A DNA stretch of 64,000 nt. It comes from Siphonodentalium dalli (lineage: Eukaryota > Mollusca > Scaphopoda > Gadilida > Siphonodentaliidae). Under the pieces are notes generated by a model, which searched no databases, had not been told where the DNA came from, and saw only the letters and a list, made by a program, of their open reading frames with translations. Location of the stretch: NCBI GenBank assembly GCA_032622095.1, contig CP136063.1:149473379-149537378 (forward strand). The letters run 5' to 3'. Positions within the stretch are counted from its first letter, which is position 1. The number at the start of each line of letters is the position of its first letter. Both the position numbers and the translations under genes were made by a program. Of this stretch, positions 37,762 through 49,110 are shown piece after piece.

Positions 37762-38075
37762 GCCTTATTTAAGTTGTTTTCTTTGGTGTATTTTTTGCTT
37801 GCGTTCTCTCTCCCTCTTTATCTCCCCCTTTCTGTCTCTATCTCTCTAAGGGTGGCCATGAGAGAGATTGGATAGTTGGGTAGTAGTGATAATTATTTAT
37901 TTCGTTGATAACAATAATAAAACATAAGAACATTAACATGAACTTGAATGAATATGAGAAATTACGATGACTAAATGTGACGAACGGAGTGACGGAATGA
38001 ATATGATGAATGAATATGACGAACGAATATGACGGCATGAATATGACGGAATGAATATGATGAATGAATATGACT
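37762..38075 (-). mobile_element. MULE 3'-region relic, inverted copy
   Basis: The reverse complement aligns with the 3' flank of the MULE transposase at about 42960-43205: shared CTATCCAATCTATCTC, AATAAATAATTATCAC, a GAGAGAGAG stretch, GCAAGCAAAAA and ACTTAAATAAG, in the same order. The GGGCCCACTCGCCCC terminus is missing here. A degenerate ATGAATATGACGGA repeat fills 37950-38075. Confidence 0.7.
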
Positions 38076-38929
38076 CTATTGCATATAAGGACATACGCAC
38101 CGCCAATAAACACTGTTAAAATATATTTCGGCCAGTTTGACCGAAGTTGAATTTTATAAAAAGTGAGCATATTATATCATCACTATTGAAACAGGTATTA
38201 CACGAAGCACCAGATAAGATATGGACTCCAGGAGGACAATGCGAGCATATGTAAACCTTCCGGGAAATGAATAACGTATTTGTGTACCGTATCTTAGATT
38301 TTCAAACCAGAGCTGTTTTTCTCCGAAAAGAGTCATAATTGTGGAAATATCTAAAATACGTAATTGTGAGATGTAAATTGTACATATTGATAAATATTGC
38401 CTGTTGTGTTGGAAGCAAACAGTACTAAATTATAACATTATAAAAGATGTATTAAAGGTAAACAAAGTCTTCCAAACAACTCCATTCAGTTTATATATTT
38501 ATTCCATAATAAAACATATTCATATTAATTATTACATTATATATGTTTGTTCGTTAAAAGTTATTACTGAGATATCATTTATAATAATTAATAATATCTT
38601 CCTCGATCTAAACATTCTTATATTATGAGATACAGCATTATCATATACAACTATTGACAATGCAGTAGAATAGTAATGTGCTGTAGTATGTAAACCAGCT
38701 ACATGTATACTAGTACAAGCTACGTACATTGGTACAATATGGCAGCATGTTATAAACAATTAATGACTCACCATATACCATTGTATATATTGTAAATAAT
38801 AAATTAATCGAAGTAAATAAAATACCATTGTAGATGCGCATGCACGAGACCCACACCATGGTAAATAGCATTGTGGTTGAAGGTCAAAGTGAAATGTAAT
38901 AGTGGTACCTTGATTGAAAACTTCACTGG
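38076..38929. other. No gene recognised (AT-rich)
   Basis: Long AT-rich stretch with short palindromic TA runs; nothing supported. Confidence 0.4.
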
Positions 38930-39345
38930 TGCTGTGATACCACCGTGGTTATACTTGGTGATACCATGGTTCACCTTGGTAGAAAAACTTTACTGTGCTA
39001 CCACCGTGGTGATACCTTGGTGTCACCTTGGTAGAAAAACCATACTGTGCTACCACCATGGTGATACCTTGGTCGGGTTTGGTACCACCATGGTTTTACC
39101 TTGGTACAAAAACTTTAGTGTGCTACCACCGTGGTACCACCTTGGTTCCACCATGGTTTCACCTTGGTACAAAAACTTTACTGTGCTACCACCGTGATAC
39201 CACCTTGGTACCACCGTGGTGTTTTCACCGTGATGCCACTTTACTGTGCTACCACCATGGTGAACCAAGATGTCACCATGGTGGTACCTTGGTGAAACCA
39301 TGGTTTCACCAAGGTGACACCAAGGGGGATTTTTATATGGGCTTG
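38930..39345. repeat. Tandem repeat of ACCATGGT / ACCTTGGT words, inverted relative to 33.7 kb
   Basis: Units such as CACCTTGGTACAAAAACTTT and GTGCTACCACCGTGGTRCCA, about 50-70 bp. The right edge CACCAAGGGGGATTTTTATA is the reverse complement of the left edge of the repeat at 33690, so both loci belong to one element family lying in opposite orientation. Confidence 0.8.
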
Positions 39346-39382
39346 TTTAAGGCCATAAGGGCTTTGGGAAATTGTGCAATTG

Positions 39383-40982
39383 TGGCCCCAATTTTTCCAA
39401 AATTTTATAGAGTCCAAATAAAGGATTCTGTTCATGTATATTAGTAATAATAGAAACCATGCCCATTGATGCAACATTTTGAGAGTATACTTCATGGTGG
39501 ATTATGTTAGAAATACAAAATGTGAACTTTATTGAGATTTAAAAAAAAAATTAATTTACAGGCAATGGTCCAAGAAAAACAAAGTCCAAATCTAAGAATC
39601 AAATATGGGAATATGTACTGAACACTGTGATAAATGATGTATTACAAAAAAAATATTATATTTCTTGAGTGTTCTTTGATAAAATTACTTTGAACCGGTT
39701 GTTGACAAATGATATACGTTGGCTATGTGGGTGGTAGCAGGCACGGGTTAACAGCTGGCCCAGTGAAGTATCCAGGGATTTTTTGGGGACACCTGTTTTT
39801 GGGCAATGATATGCCGAAGGCATACCGGTATCCCAAAGACATGAGCGAGGGAGGTTCGGGAGGGAGTACCAGTATCTGTGATGGTGGTGGGGGGATTTAA
39901 AAAAAATCCAATGCATTGAGAGCTAACCCAGAGCTCTTGGAGTCAGTATTTAGAATTTTGCTGAGAGTTCACTTTGATCAAGTTTCTGAAGCATAACTTT
40001 GGAATTTTGTTATATATGTACATGTATGGCTTGGAAATGCTTATAAGTTATTGTCAGATAACTTTTTGTTCAATGGATTATGCTTATACTGCTTGAAATG
40101 AGACCATTATCACTGTGAACATATAGTAGGCTATTTTCTAAAATTAAAGTGAGACACATTCATAATATACTAGTAGTACAGAAATAATGTCTATTAAGTT
40201 ACATGTAGTAATTACTAGTAGTACTAATCTCTATGTTAATTATTCATTTGGTATTATGAGATCCCACATGATAGCCAGGTTTATAAATACTTGATCAAAT
40301 TGTCACTGTTCCTGTACTGTATTGTGTAATTTCACTTGCATTTGTTTGAAATACTGAAGTCTGAAGGGTTAACTCAAACTATTTGAAGTTTTCACAGATG
40401 AAAGCTAGATAAAGCCAAACATACATTACAGTATTATTCCAACTGTTAAACTTAATTTAAATCTTTTTGTAAACTTACATGTCTTATATCAATATATATA
40501 AATATATATCCTGTTATGATATTAATTGGGACCTGAATTGAAAAAAAAGAAAAAAGTTTGTTTGTTTTTGGTAATTTTTTTTTTTTGGGCGCCTGGATTT
40601 GGGCGCCCAAACCGGTAAACGGTATGAAAAACGGCCTGGATATGTCCCTGAGCTGGCCATTGTAACTGCTCTGGACTCTGTTGACAATAGAATGCTAATC
40701 CTCAATCATACTCCTACCAGATCACCATACTCATTCTAGTAAGTAGGTCACCACTCACTCAGGGTGATCACTCATGTGGAAGTTTGACACTGGTAAAAAG
40801 CCATTCACACTAGACTGGACATCAGCCATCAGCCATGAAAGGTTGACCCATTAACTGCTGCCTCTCAGTCAACCATATTATGAAGTTAGTATATCATTTG
40901 TCAACAACCGTTTCTATTATTACTAATATACATGAACTGAATCCTTTATTTGGACTCTATAAAATTTTGGAAAAATTGGGTC
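39383..40982. repeat. Inverted repeat pair, ~72-bp arms, 1.6 kb apart
   Basis: CCCAATTTTTCCAAAATTTT through ATTAGTAATAATAGAAAC (39383-39458) is mirrored at 40911-40982. The right arm continues into CGGTTGTTGACAAATGATAT, which on the left appears only at about 39697, so the left arm carries a ~240-bp insertion. The interior (39730-40880) holds no gene that I recognise. It could be the termini of a DNA transposon. Confidence 0.7.
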
Positions 40983-40999
40983 CACAAAGCTCTTAAGTT

Positions 41000-41007
41000 G
41001 TTAGTAA
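41000..41007. other. MULE target-site duplication, left (GTTAGTAA)
   Basis: Eight bases GTTAGTAA directly abut the left terminal repeat and recur at 43291-43298 directly after the right one. An 8-bp duplication lies at the short end of the usual Mutator-superfamily range. Confidence 0.85.
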
Positions 41008-41484
41008 GGATCCGGGCCCACTCGCCCCAGGGCCCACTCGCCCCAGGCAGTTTTTGGGGCGAGCTGGCCCAGCTTTCAGGGCCGAGTTGGCCCGGGTATT
41101 ACATTTGTATTAAAGTTGTAAATAAGTTAATATACCTACATTGATATATTAATTTTTTAAGTTCATATTATGATATATTTCAGAGTTATGTCCATCAATT
41201 TCGACATTTAGATTACTTTAGGCACGTTTGTTAGCAAAGATAATAGCTGGTATATCACACTAGTTGGTTTGAATGACGAACCAGCGAATTCATAAATAAC
41301 AAAAATGAACTGTTTTCATATTATTAATATTAAAGTTTCTCTTATTCTCTGAGTTTATCTCACTATCTCTGGAGTTTGGGAAACCCTTAGCCGTTATTGT
41401 CCCCATTCTTATCCTATCAAAACAATAGAAGCAGGTTTTTTACACAGTAACCAGTCGACTAATCACACCTCTCACCATATTGAG

Positions 41485-41492
41485 TATATAAG
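41485..41492 (+). promoter_or_regulatory. TATA box of the MULE
   Basis: TATATAAG lies 25-40 bp before an initiator-like ACTTCAGTTG (41521-41530). A consensus splice donor, CAG followed by GTAAGA, comes next at 41546-41554. This layout suggests a short non-coding first exon feeding the transposase exons. Confidence 0.55.
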
Positions 41493-41629
41493 CGGGCGAT
41501 GAAAGCCGACATTGAGATCGACTTCAGTTGTTGTATGTGTAAAAACAGGTAAGAATAGCTAGCTACGTTATTTCATAGTTTCGTTTCGTATATTGTTATC
41601 GTATCGTTCGTTTTCCATTATATTCAATT

Positions 41630-42902
41630 TTAATGAAGAAGCTGCCACACCAAGATCAGCTGCAAATATAACAATACGACGACGAAATCGACCATACTCG
41701 ACACCGTCCACGCCTTCCTCATCAACAACGCCAGTCACTTCATCAACATCCGCGACGACCACATCGACTTCAACGCCAACCCTTCCAGAACTCCCTCCAC
41801 CATCAATGGCACTCAACATTAGTTTTGACCTACCAGACCGAAACTTCAGCATCAACCCAGAGGTTATGGAAGAATCCATCGCGGATCCAACCCTACCGAC
41901 AGAAGACAACATTCCACAAGATGAACCGGTTACATACCAGATCCTACCAACAGGATCTCAGCGTGGAATGCCCCTCCTTGTGTCTAGCGTGAAGGTGTTC
42001 AAAGAAGTCGTGACCAGATTAGACCATCCTGCAGTTACCAAAAGTCCAATGTGGTGCTCGACTTCGAAACAGCGCTGTGGCAGTCAATTCGCGAGGTTGT
42101 CCCAGGAGTTACCATCAAGGGTTGCTGCTTCCACTGGTCCCAGGCTGTTCTGCGGAAGGTGGGCGATGTCGGACTTCAGACATCTTACCGAGCGGGAGGG
42201 CCGCTTACAGACTTTGTTCGGCAGATAATTGCATTGCCGTTCCTGCCATCACAACATATCCGCGACACCTTCGATGCATTGAGCCAGAAAACCGACGAAG
42301 GGTCCAGTCTTCGCAACCTCTGCGACTATGTTCAACGGCAGTGGCTCGACTCCAGCACATTTTCGATCGAGGAATGGAGTATCTTTCGGCATGACGCGCG
42401 GACAAATAATGATCTCGAAGGTGTGTATATTTAATTCAACATGTATATTTAATGATATTCAACAACATTCAGTGACAAACATTAAATTCAACAATCTATA
42501 ATTATAGTAATTAAATAATTTGATTAATTAATTAATCGCGTAATTCAGAGATATAAATAATAATATTAATAATTCGATTAATTAATTCCAATATTATATA
42601 ACAGATTTCAAAATGAATTTATTACCGTCATTTGTTTATTAACTCATTTGTTTTTTTCTTCAGGCTGGCATCGAAGACTAAATGTCCATGGGAGTGATGT
42701 GACATTTTACAAGCTGGTTCCGTTATTGATGCGGGAGGCATCAATTGTAGAGTTAAACGTCTTAGCCGTTGATCTCGAAACCGACAGCCGGACGGCGTAC
42801 ACCTAGAAGGCAAAACAGATCCGTGACCTAAGGGATACCTACACAGCAGATCCACTAGAACTGACGACAGGTGCATTCATGAAGAAATGTGCAAGATTAT
42901 AA
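41630..42902 (+). pseudogene. MULE transposase, internally deleted, two visible coding exons
   Basis: Residues from about 41630 give a Ser/Thr/Pro-rich N-terminus, then EPVTYQILPTGSQRG, the likely start of a FLYWCH-type zinc finger that is cut short. About 41985 the reading jumps to VKVFKEVVTRLDHPAVTKSP, then after a 1-nt frameshift near 42047 to NVVLDFETALW (second catalytic Asp), GCCFHWSQAV (the Cys-His motif of MULE transposases), LPFLPSQHI and RTNNDLEG (third catalytic acid, Glu). Exon 1 ends at 42420; exon 2 (42664-42902) continues WHRRLN and LVPLLMREAS. Read across the junction, the Glu codon is followed by a Gly codon split one base/two bases. The zinc-finger remainder and first catalytic Asp region are absent, so transposition activity is not expected. 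An in-frame TAG sits at 42804-42806. The initiator is unclear. Confidence 0.88.
42421..42663 (+). other. Spliceosomal intron in the MULE transposase
   Basis: Begins GTGTGTATAT after GAAG and ends TTTTTTTCTTCAG, a good polypyrimidine tract and AG. Removing 243 bp joins NNDLEG to WHRRLN in frame, matching the family's continuous motif. The interior is AT-rich, unlike the GC-richer exons. Confidence 0.9.
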
Positions 42903-43477
42903 CTTAAGAGCAAAGCATCGAGAGGAGCGGCGGCCAACTGATTGTGGAGAATAATTCATCATCCATTCATTCATATGCAATGATCATATTCATTCCGTTA
43001 TATTAGTCGTCGTATTTTTTACATATTCATTCACGTTCATATTATTATGTATATATATTCTTATGTTATTATTGTTATCATCCGAATAAATAATTATCAC
43101 AACTATCCAATCTATCTCCTGACAACTCTTAGAGAGAGAGATAGAGGGAGGGAGAGAGAGAAAGCAAGCAAAAAGACACAAAAGAAAACCAACTTAAATA
43201 AGACATTATCCCTTGGGGCGAGCTGGCCCGGGGCGAGCTGGCCCAGGTCGACTGGGGCGAGTGGGCCCTGGGGCGAGTGGGCCCGTTTCCGTTAGTAATG
43301 ACTAATTACTAATGTTAGAAATGTAAATGACAAATGTAACGTTAGATATGGCAAGAAACGTGGTAAAAAAAATAGGCATATCCATTTTTCCCCTGCTGCA
43401 TCGCTACAAGAAATCAGATTTGAAAAAAAGTTTACAGCCGAAGATTGAATATAATATGTTCTGCAAGTTACATGTAG

Positions 43478-43817
43478 CCTATTATTGTAGTAATACAAAT
43501 CTAAGTGAAAAAAGTGGGTTCAAAACCTCCCAAAGCACTGCTGCAGCCGCTACAGTGCTGCATTGAAAAAAAAATGGGTCGCGTTATTTGTAAGACATGC
43601 TTCATTTCTACCTATTAAAGCTCAAAGTAAAAAAATGGATTTAAAACCTCCCAAAAGCACTGCTTGCATTGAAAAAAAAATGGGTCGTGATCTGGGTGAA
43701 ACATGCTTCATTTCTACCTATAAAAAATCTAAGTCAAAATGTGGATTCAAAACCCCCCAAAGCACTGCTACAGCGCTGCATTGAAAAAAAAATGGGTCAC
43801 GATATTTGTAAAACATG
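43478..43817. repeat. Tandem repeat, ~106-112-bp unit (target of the hAT-like insertion)
   Basis: CATTGAAAAAAAAATGGGTC recurs at 43561, 43667 and 43779, each followed by AAACATGCTTCATTTCTACC and AAAACCTCCCAAAGCACTGC. The last unit breaks off at 43817 and resumes at 49191. Confidence 0.85.
43810..43817. other. hAT-like target-site duplication, left (AAAACATG)
   Basis: AAAACATG abuts CAGGGGCG here and recurs at 49191-49198 right after CGCCCCTG. Joining the flanks restores the repeat's TTTGTAAAACATGCTTCATT. Confidence 0.88.
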
Positions 43818-44280
43818 CAGGGGCGTAGCAAGCAAATTTTATTGGGGGGGGGGGGGTATAACCATTCATCGCAAAGCGATGACCCGAGAGCACAAGAGGA
43901 GAGCACAAGGGAGAGCACAAGAGGGGGTTGCCCCCTCTCGATGGGGGGGGGGGGGTCCGGGGGTCCTGCCGTGGGAAAATTTTCTGACATTGGAAGCTTA
44001 AAGTGGTTCTCTGGTGGCTTCTGACCCATCTGACATTGTTTTCCCACCCACTACATTATCATAGATTAGATCAACATTCTTATCATTTATCAATTGTAAT
44101 TTCAAAAAATGGTAGGCCGATTGAAAGTGTAATGAACAAATAGGTATATGGGAATTCATGTTGTGTTATTATCTAGTCATTAATGATGTGAAATTACTCC
44201 CATAACTGGGATCAGATATTCAGGAAGTAAATATGTCACAAACAACCATGAGAAAGTAGACTACATGGATACACACATCA

Positions 44281-44624
44281 CCATGGGTATGTATTGTGGG
44301 GTATTTATCGTGTGGGTATGAATAGTGTGGGTATGTATCGTGGGTATGTATAGTGGGTATGTATCGTGGGGGTATGTATCCTGGGTATGTATAGTGGGGG
44401 TATGTATAGCGTGGTTATGTATAGTGGTGGTATGTATTGTGTGAGTATGTATAGTGTGGGTATGTATAGTGTGGGTATGTATAGTGTGGGTATACATGTA
44501 TAATGTGGGTATGTATCGTGTGGGTATGTATAGCGTGGGTATGTATAGTGGTGGTATATATTGTGTGGGTATGTATAGTGTGGGTATGTATAATGTGGGT
44601 ATGTATAGTGTGGGTATGTATAGC
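44281..44624. repeat. Minisatellite, ~15-bp unit GTGTGGGTATGTATA
   Basis: About 22 imperfect units. Interrupted at 44624 by the nested element and resumed at 48862. Open frames on both strands (IPTLY and VCIVW repeats) are artefacts of this repeat. Confidence 0.93.
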
Positions 44625-44683
44625 CAGGGTTTCCGCCAGGCCGGCTGCGGGTCCATCCCACGGACCCATTCCCCCCGTCGGTC

Positions 44684-46048
44684 GTTGCACGAAATCCCGC
44701 TCATGAATACACAAATAAATGACGTTATTAAAAACTTTTTCAGTCTTGTCTGTGTCAACAGGCTATATATCTACACTTATTTTCATTAATATTGACAAAA
44801 TGAAATTGACACAGTCCATCTCCCGACAAAAACAATAAGAAAGAGCGTGTCAAATAGCGACATTAGATACAGCGTAATACATGTTGCGGTAACATCAAAG
44901 AATGCCGGACTGTTGAGTGCGGATATTTTTGTGCATAGGATTCCATGTATGAAACTATTCACGCTCGAAAATCCCGTGCTATCGTACGATTACATAATTG
45001 GATCAAAGAACACCCAATTGCTGAGTCGGGGATATTTTTATGCACGGGATTTTCGTGGATGAAACTACTCAATGTTGATCATTTATCTTATTGCTGTACT
45101 ATCATTTGTTTTGAGTTCGATGTACCGGTAAGTGAAGTTCCTGAAAAATACATGTGATTCTCTACGTGTGTTGATTATTATGTGTATATTGCCATGCATA
45201 CTTAACAAAATCCCAAAGTGATTTAGTTCACAATAATACGGAACCTGTCCCAAATCAGTCTTTATAGCGGGAATTCATAGTGGGAACACCATTCATTTGA
45301 GCCATATTACATGCATGGAGGATAAACACGAACACATACCCCCCCCCCCCCCCCCCATATGGAGATAAAGTCAAAGTACGGTCAATAATAGTTTTGTTGT
45401 CCCGCCTGGGTCCCCTAGCACAATAATCAACGACGCACATGTTCACATGTCCTGCCAAAAACTCAAACTCAATTATATTTCGGCTAAAACTCTGTTCTAT
45501 AGCTGCAGTCATCAATTGTTGGACTAATACAGACTATTGAACAAGCTACGCGTTCAGAGTGAAAGATTTCGCTACCATTCGTATTTCGCCGCTATAAATA
45601 TCTCCTGCAGACAAACCCTGCAGTATGACGTCACCGCGCACAAATAGTTTTACGATTGACAGAATATATAATCCTGTCAGTTTCATTTTCACTGACGATA
45701 CTTGAAATTCTAAGAAATACTTTATTCAAATCTCCTTGCTATGTATTATTGGTCAATGCGTAGATGCTTTTTAGTGTTTAGATTCATTATACCTGTTGGA
45801 ATCTTATTGTAAGTTATAAATTTGTAAAAACTGTATTAAACTCGTAGCTCGTTCATTTATATATAGTCTTCAATCAGACGGCAGTCTTACGTACGTAATT
45901 AAATGACTAACTATTTGGATACCATCAACAGAATTAATGCACCCACGGAAATGATCCACTTGCATAATATACGTAGCTTTGGATTGCTTTGTGGGACACT
46001 CAGGTGCAAGGAAGTGGCTTCTTTTCAGTGTCAAATAACAAAATTTTC
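44684..46048 (+). repeat. 1.36-kb tandem unit, copy 1 (1,365 bp)
   Basis: Starts GTTGCACGAAATCCCGCTCA and ends ATAACAAAATTTTC. Contains an 18-C tract near 45339, a TATA-like CTATAAATA at 45592, TGACGTCA at 45626 and AGTTTCATTTTCACT at 45679. Short open frames are conserved across copies only because the DNA is nearly identical. Confidence 0.93.
45592..45697 (+). promoter_or_regulatory. Promoter-like cluster: TATA, CRE and ISRE-like words (repeated in all three units)
   Basis: CTATAAATA (45592-45600), TGACGTCA (45626-45633, the CRE palindrome), ATATATAAT (45663-45672) and AGTTTCATTTTCACT (45679-45693), which fits the interferon-response consensus AGTTTCNNTTTCNY and is flanked by the mirrored GTCAGT and ACTGAC. 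The CRE recurs at 46985 and 48353. Function is inferred from motif content only. Confidence 0.4.
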
Positions 46049-47407
46049 GTTGCACGAAATCCCGCTCATGAATACACAAATAAATGACGTTATTAAAAAC
46101 TTTTACAGTCTTGTCTGTGTCGACAGGCTATATATCTACACTTATTTTCATTAATATTGACAAAATGAAATTGACACAGTCCATCTCCCGACAAAAACAA
46201 TAAGAAAGAGCGTGTCAAATAGCGACATTAGATACAGCGTAATACATGTTGCGGTAACATCAAAGAATGCCGGACTGTTGAGTGCGGATATTTTTGTGCA
46301 TAGGATTCCATGTATGAAACTATTCACGCTCGAAAATCCCGTGCTATCGTACGATTACATAATTGGATCAAAGAACACCCAATTGCTGAGTCGGGGATAT
46401 TTTTATGCACGGGATTTTCGTGGATGAAACTACTCAATGTTGATCATTTATCTTATTGCTGTACTATCATTTGTTTTGAGTTCGATGTACCGGTAAGTGA
46501 AGTTCCTGAAAAATACATGTGATTCTCTACGTGTGTTGATTATTATGTGTATATTGCCATGCATACTTAACAAAATCCCAAAGTGATTTAGTTCACAATA
46601 ATACGGAACCTGTCCCAAATCAGTCTTTATAGCGGGAATTCATAGTGAGAACACCATTCATTTGAGCCATATTACATGCATGGAGGATAAACACGAACAC
46701 ATACCCCCCCCCCCCATATGGAGATAAAGTCAAAGTACGGTCAATAATAGTTTTGTTGTCCCGCCTGGGTCCCCTAGCACAATAATCAACGACGCACATG
46801 TTCACATGTCCTGCCAAAAACTCAAACTCAATTATATTTCGGCTAAAACTCTGTTCTATAGCTGCAGTCATCAATTGTTGGACTAATACAGACTATTGAA
46901 CAAGCTACGCGTTCAGAGTGAAAGATTTCGCTACCATTCGTATTTCGCCGCTATAAATATCTCCTGCAGACAAACCCTGCAGTATGACGTCACCGCGCAC
47001 AAATAGTTTTACGATTGACAGAATATATAATCCTGTCAGTTTCATTTTCACTGACGATACTTGAAATTCTAAGAAATACTTTATTCAAATCTCCTTGCTA
47101 TGTATTATTGGTCAATGCGTAGATGCTTTTTAGTGTTTAGATTCATTATACCTGTTGGAATCTTATTGTAAGTTATAAATTTGTAAAAACTGTATTAAAC
47201 TCGTAGCTCGTTCATTTATATATAGTCTTCAATCAGACGGCAGTCTTACGTACGTAATTAAATGACTAACTATTTGGATACCATCAACAGAATTAATGCA
47301 CCCACGGAAATGATCCACTTGCATAATATACGTAGCTTTGGATTGCTTTGTGGGACACTCAGGTGCAAGGAAGTGGCTTCTTTTCAGTGTCAAATAACAA
47401 AATTTTC
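46049..47407 (+). repeat. 1.36-kb tandem unit, copy 2 (1,359 bp)
   Basis: Same boundaries as copy 1. The 6-bp length difference from copy 1 equals the difference in the C tract (12 against 18). Otherwise only scattered substitutions, for example CTTTTACAG in place of CTTTTTCAG near the start. Confidence 0.93.
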
Positions 47408-48775
47408 GTTGCACGAAATCCCGCTCATGAATACACAAATAAATGACGTTATTAAAAACTTTTACAGTCTTGTCTGTGTCGACAGGCTATATATCTACAC
47501 TTATTTTCATTAATATTGACAAAATGAAATTGACACAGTCCATCTCCCGACAAAAACAATAAGAAAGAGCGTGTCAAATAGCGACATTAGATACAGCGTA
47601 ATACATGTCGCGGTAACATCAAAGAATGCCGGACTGTTGAGTGCGGATATTTTTGTGCATAGGATTCCATGTATGAAACTATTCACGCTCGAAAATCCCG
47701 TGCTATCGTACGATTACATAATTGGATCAAAGAACACCCAATTGCTGAGTCGGGGATATTTTTATGCACGGGATTTTCGTGGATGAAACTACTCAATGTT
47801 GATCATTTATCTTATTGCTGTACTATCATTTGTTTTGAGTTCGATGTACCGGTAAGTGAAGTTCCTGAAAAATACATGTGATTCTCTACGTGTGTTGATT
47901 ATTATGTGTATATTGCCATGCATACTTAACAAAATCCCAAAGTGATTTAGTTCACAATAATACGGAACCTGTCCCAAATCAGTCTTTATAGCGGGAATTC
48001 ATAGTGAGAACACCATTCATTTGAGCCATATTACATGCATGGAGGATAAACACGAACACATACCCCCCCCCCCCCCCCCCCCCATATGGAGATAAAGTCA
48101 AAGTACGGTCAATAATAGTTTTGTTGTCCCACCTGGGTCCCCAAGCACAATAATCAACGACGCACATGTTCACATGTCCTGCCAAAAACTCAAACTCAAT
48201 TATATTTCGGCTAAAACTCTGTTCTATAGCTGCGGTCATCAGTTGTTGGACTAATACAGACTATTGAACAAGCTACGCGTTCAGAGTGAAAGATTTCGCT
48301 ACCATTCGTATTTCGCCGCTATAAATATCTCCTGCAGACAAACCCTGCAGTATGACGTCACCGCGCACAAATAGTTTTACGATTGACAGAATATATAATC
48401 CTGTCAGTTTCATTTTCACTGATGATACTTGAAATTCTAAGAAATACTTTATTCAAATCTCCTTGCTATGTATTATTGGTCAATGCGTAGATGCTTTTTA
48501 GTGTTTAGATTCATTATACCTGTTGGAATCTTATTGTAAGTTATAAATTTGTAAAAACTGTATTAAACTCGTAGCTCGTTCATTTATATATAGTCTTCAA
48601 TCAGACGGCAGTCTTACGTACGTAATTAAATGACTAACTATTTGGATACCATCAACAGAATTAATGCACCCACGGAAATGATCGACTTGCATAATATACG
48701 TAGCTTTGGATTGCTTTGTGGGACACTCAGGTGCAAGGAAGTGGCTTCTTTTCAGTGTCAAATAACAAAATTTTC
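47408..48775 (+). repeat. 1.36-kb tandem unit, copy 3 (1,368 bp)
   Basis: Same boundaries; the C tract is 21 long, accounting for the 9-bp excess over copy 2. Ends at ATTTTC, where unit sequence gives way to ACCCGACAGG and the right terminus of the nested element. Confidence 0.93.
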
Positions 48776-48861
48776 ACCCGACAGGACGAACCATGGTCGT
48801 CCCGTCGCGTTATGTGTTTCCCCAATACGGACTCATTAATTCCCCCCTGGCGGAAACCCTG

Positions 48862-49110
48862 GTATAGCGTGGGTATGTATAGTGGTGGTATATATTGTGT
48901 GGGTATGTATTGTGTGGGTATGTATAGTGTGGGTATGTATAGTGCGGCTATGTATAGTGTGGGTATGTATAATGTGGGTATGCATAGTGTGGGTATGTAT
49001 AGTGTTGGTATGTATAGTATGGGTATGTATCGTTTGGGTATGTATAGTGTGGGTATGTATCATGGAAGTGTGGGTATGTATCGTGGGGGTGTGCATTGCC
49101 GCGATCGTCG
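48862..49110. repeat. Minisatellite (GTGTGGGTATGTATA), right part
   Basis: Continuation of the 15-bp repeat interrupted at 44624. Confidence 0.92.

Larger units (their letters stand above)
41008..43290 (+). mobile_element. Mutator-like element (MULE), 2,283 bp, internally deleted
   Basis: Terminal inverted repeats of ~39 bp: GGATCCGGGCCCACTCGCCC followed by CAGGGCCCACTCGCCCCAG at the left, and the reverse complement at the right with two mismatches (GGAAAC in place of GGATCC). Each contains two copies of GGGCCCACTCGCCCCAG, and related GGGCGAGCTGGCCC words follow inward on both sides. GTTAGTAA flanks both ends. Inside are a TATA box, a splice donor, transposase remains with a spliced C-terminus, and AATAAA at 43085-43090. 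Probably a non-autonomous derivative, since the transposase is defective. Confidence 0.92.
44625..48861. mobile_element. Nested TIR element, 4,237 bp, carrying three 1.36-kb tandem copies
   Basis: CAGGGTTTCCGCCAGG at the left is mirrored by CCTGGCGGAAACCCTG at the right. GTATAGC occurs at 44618-44624 and 48862-48868, a 7-bp duplication within the minisatellite (one short of hAT's usual 8; the repeat context makes the exact length uncertain). No transposase. The interior is almost wholly the triplicated unit. Confidence 0.75.

Noticed and set aside
44261-44758. 165-codon minus-strand frame with YIPTL repeats
   Set aside because: Reads through the 15-bp minisatellite; 15 is divisible by three. 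Crosses the boundary of a nested element.
44847-47881. Short frames conserved in all three 1.36-kb units
   Set aside because: Conserved only because the DNA is almost identical; too short and without recognisable motif to call genes.
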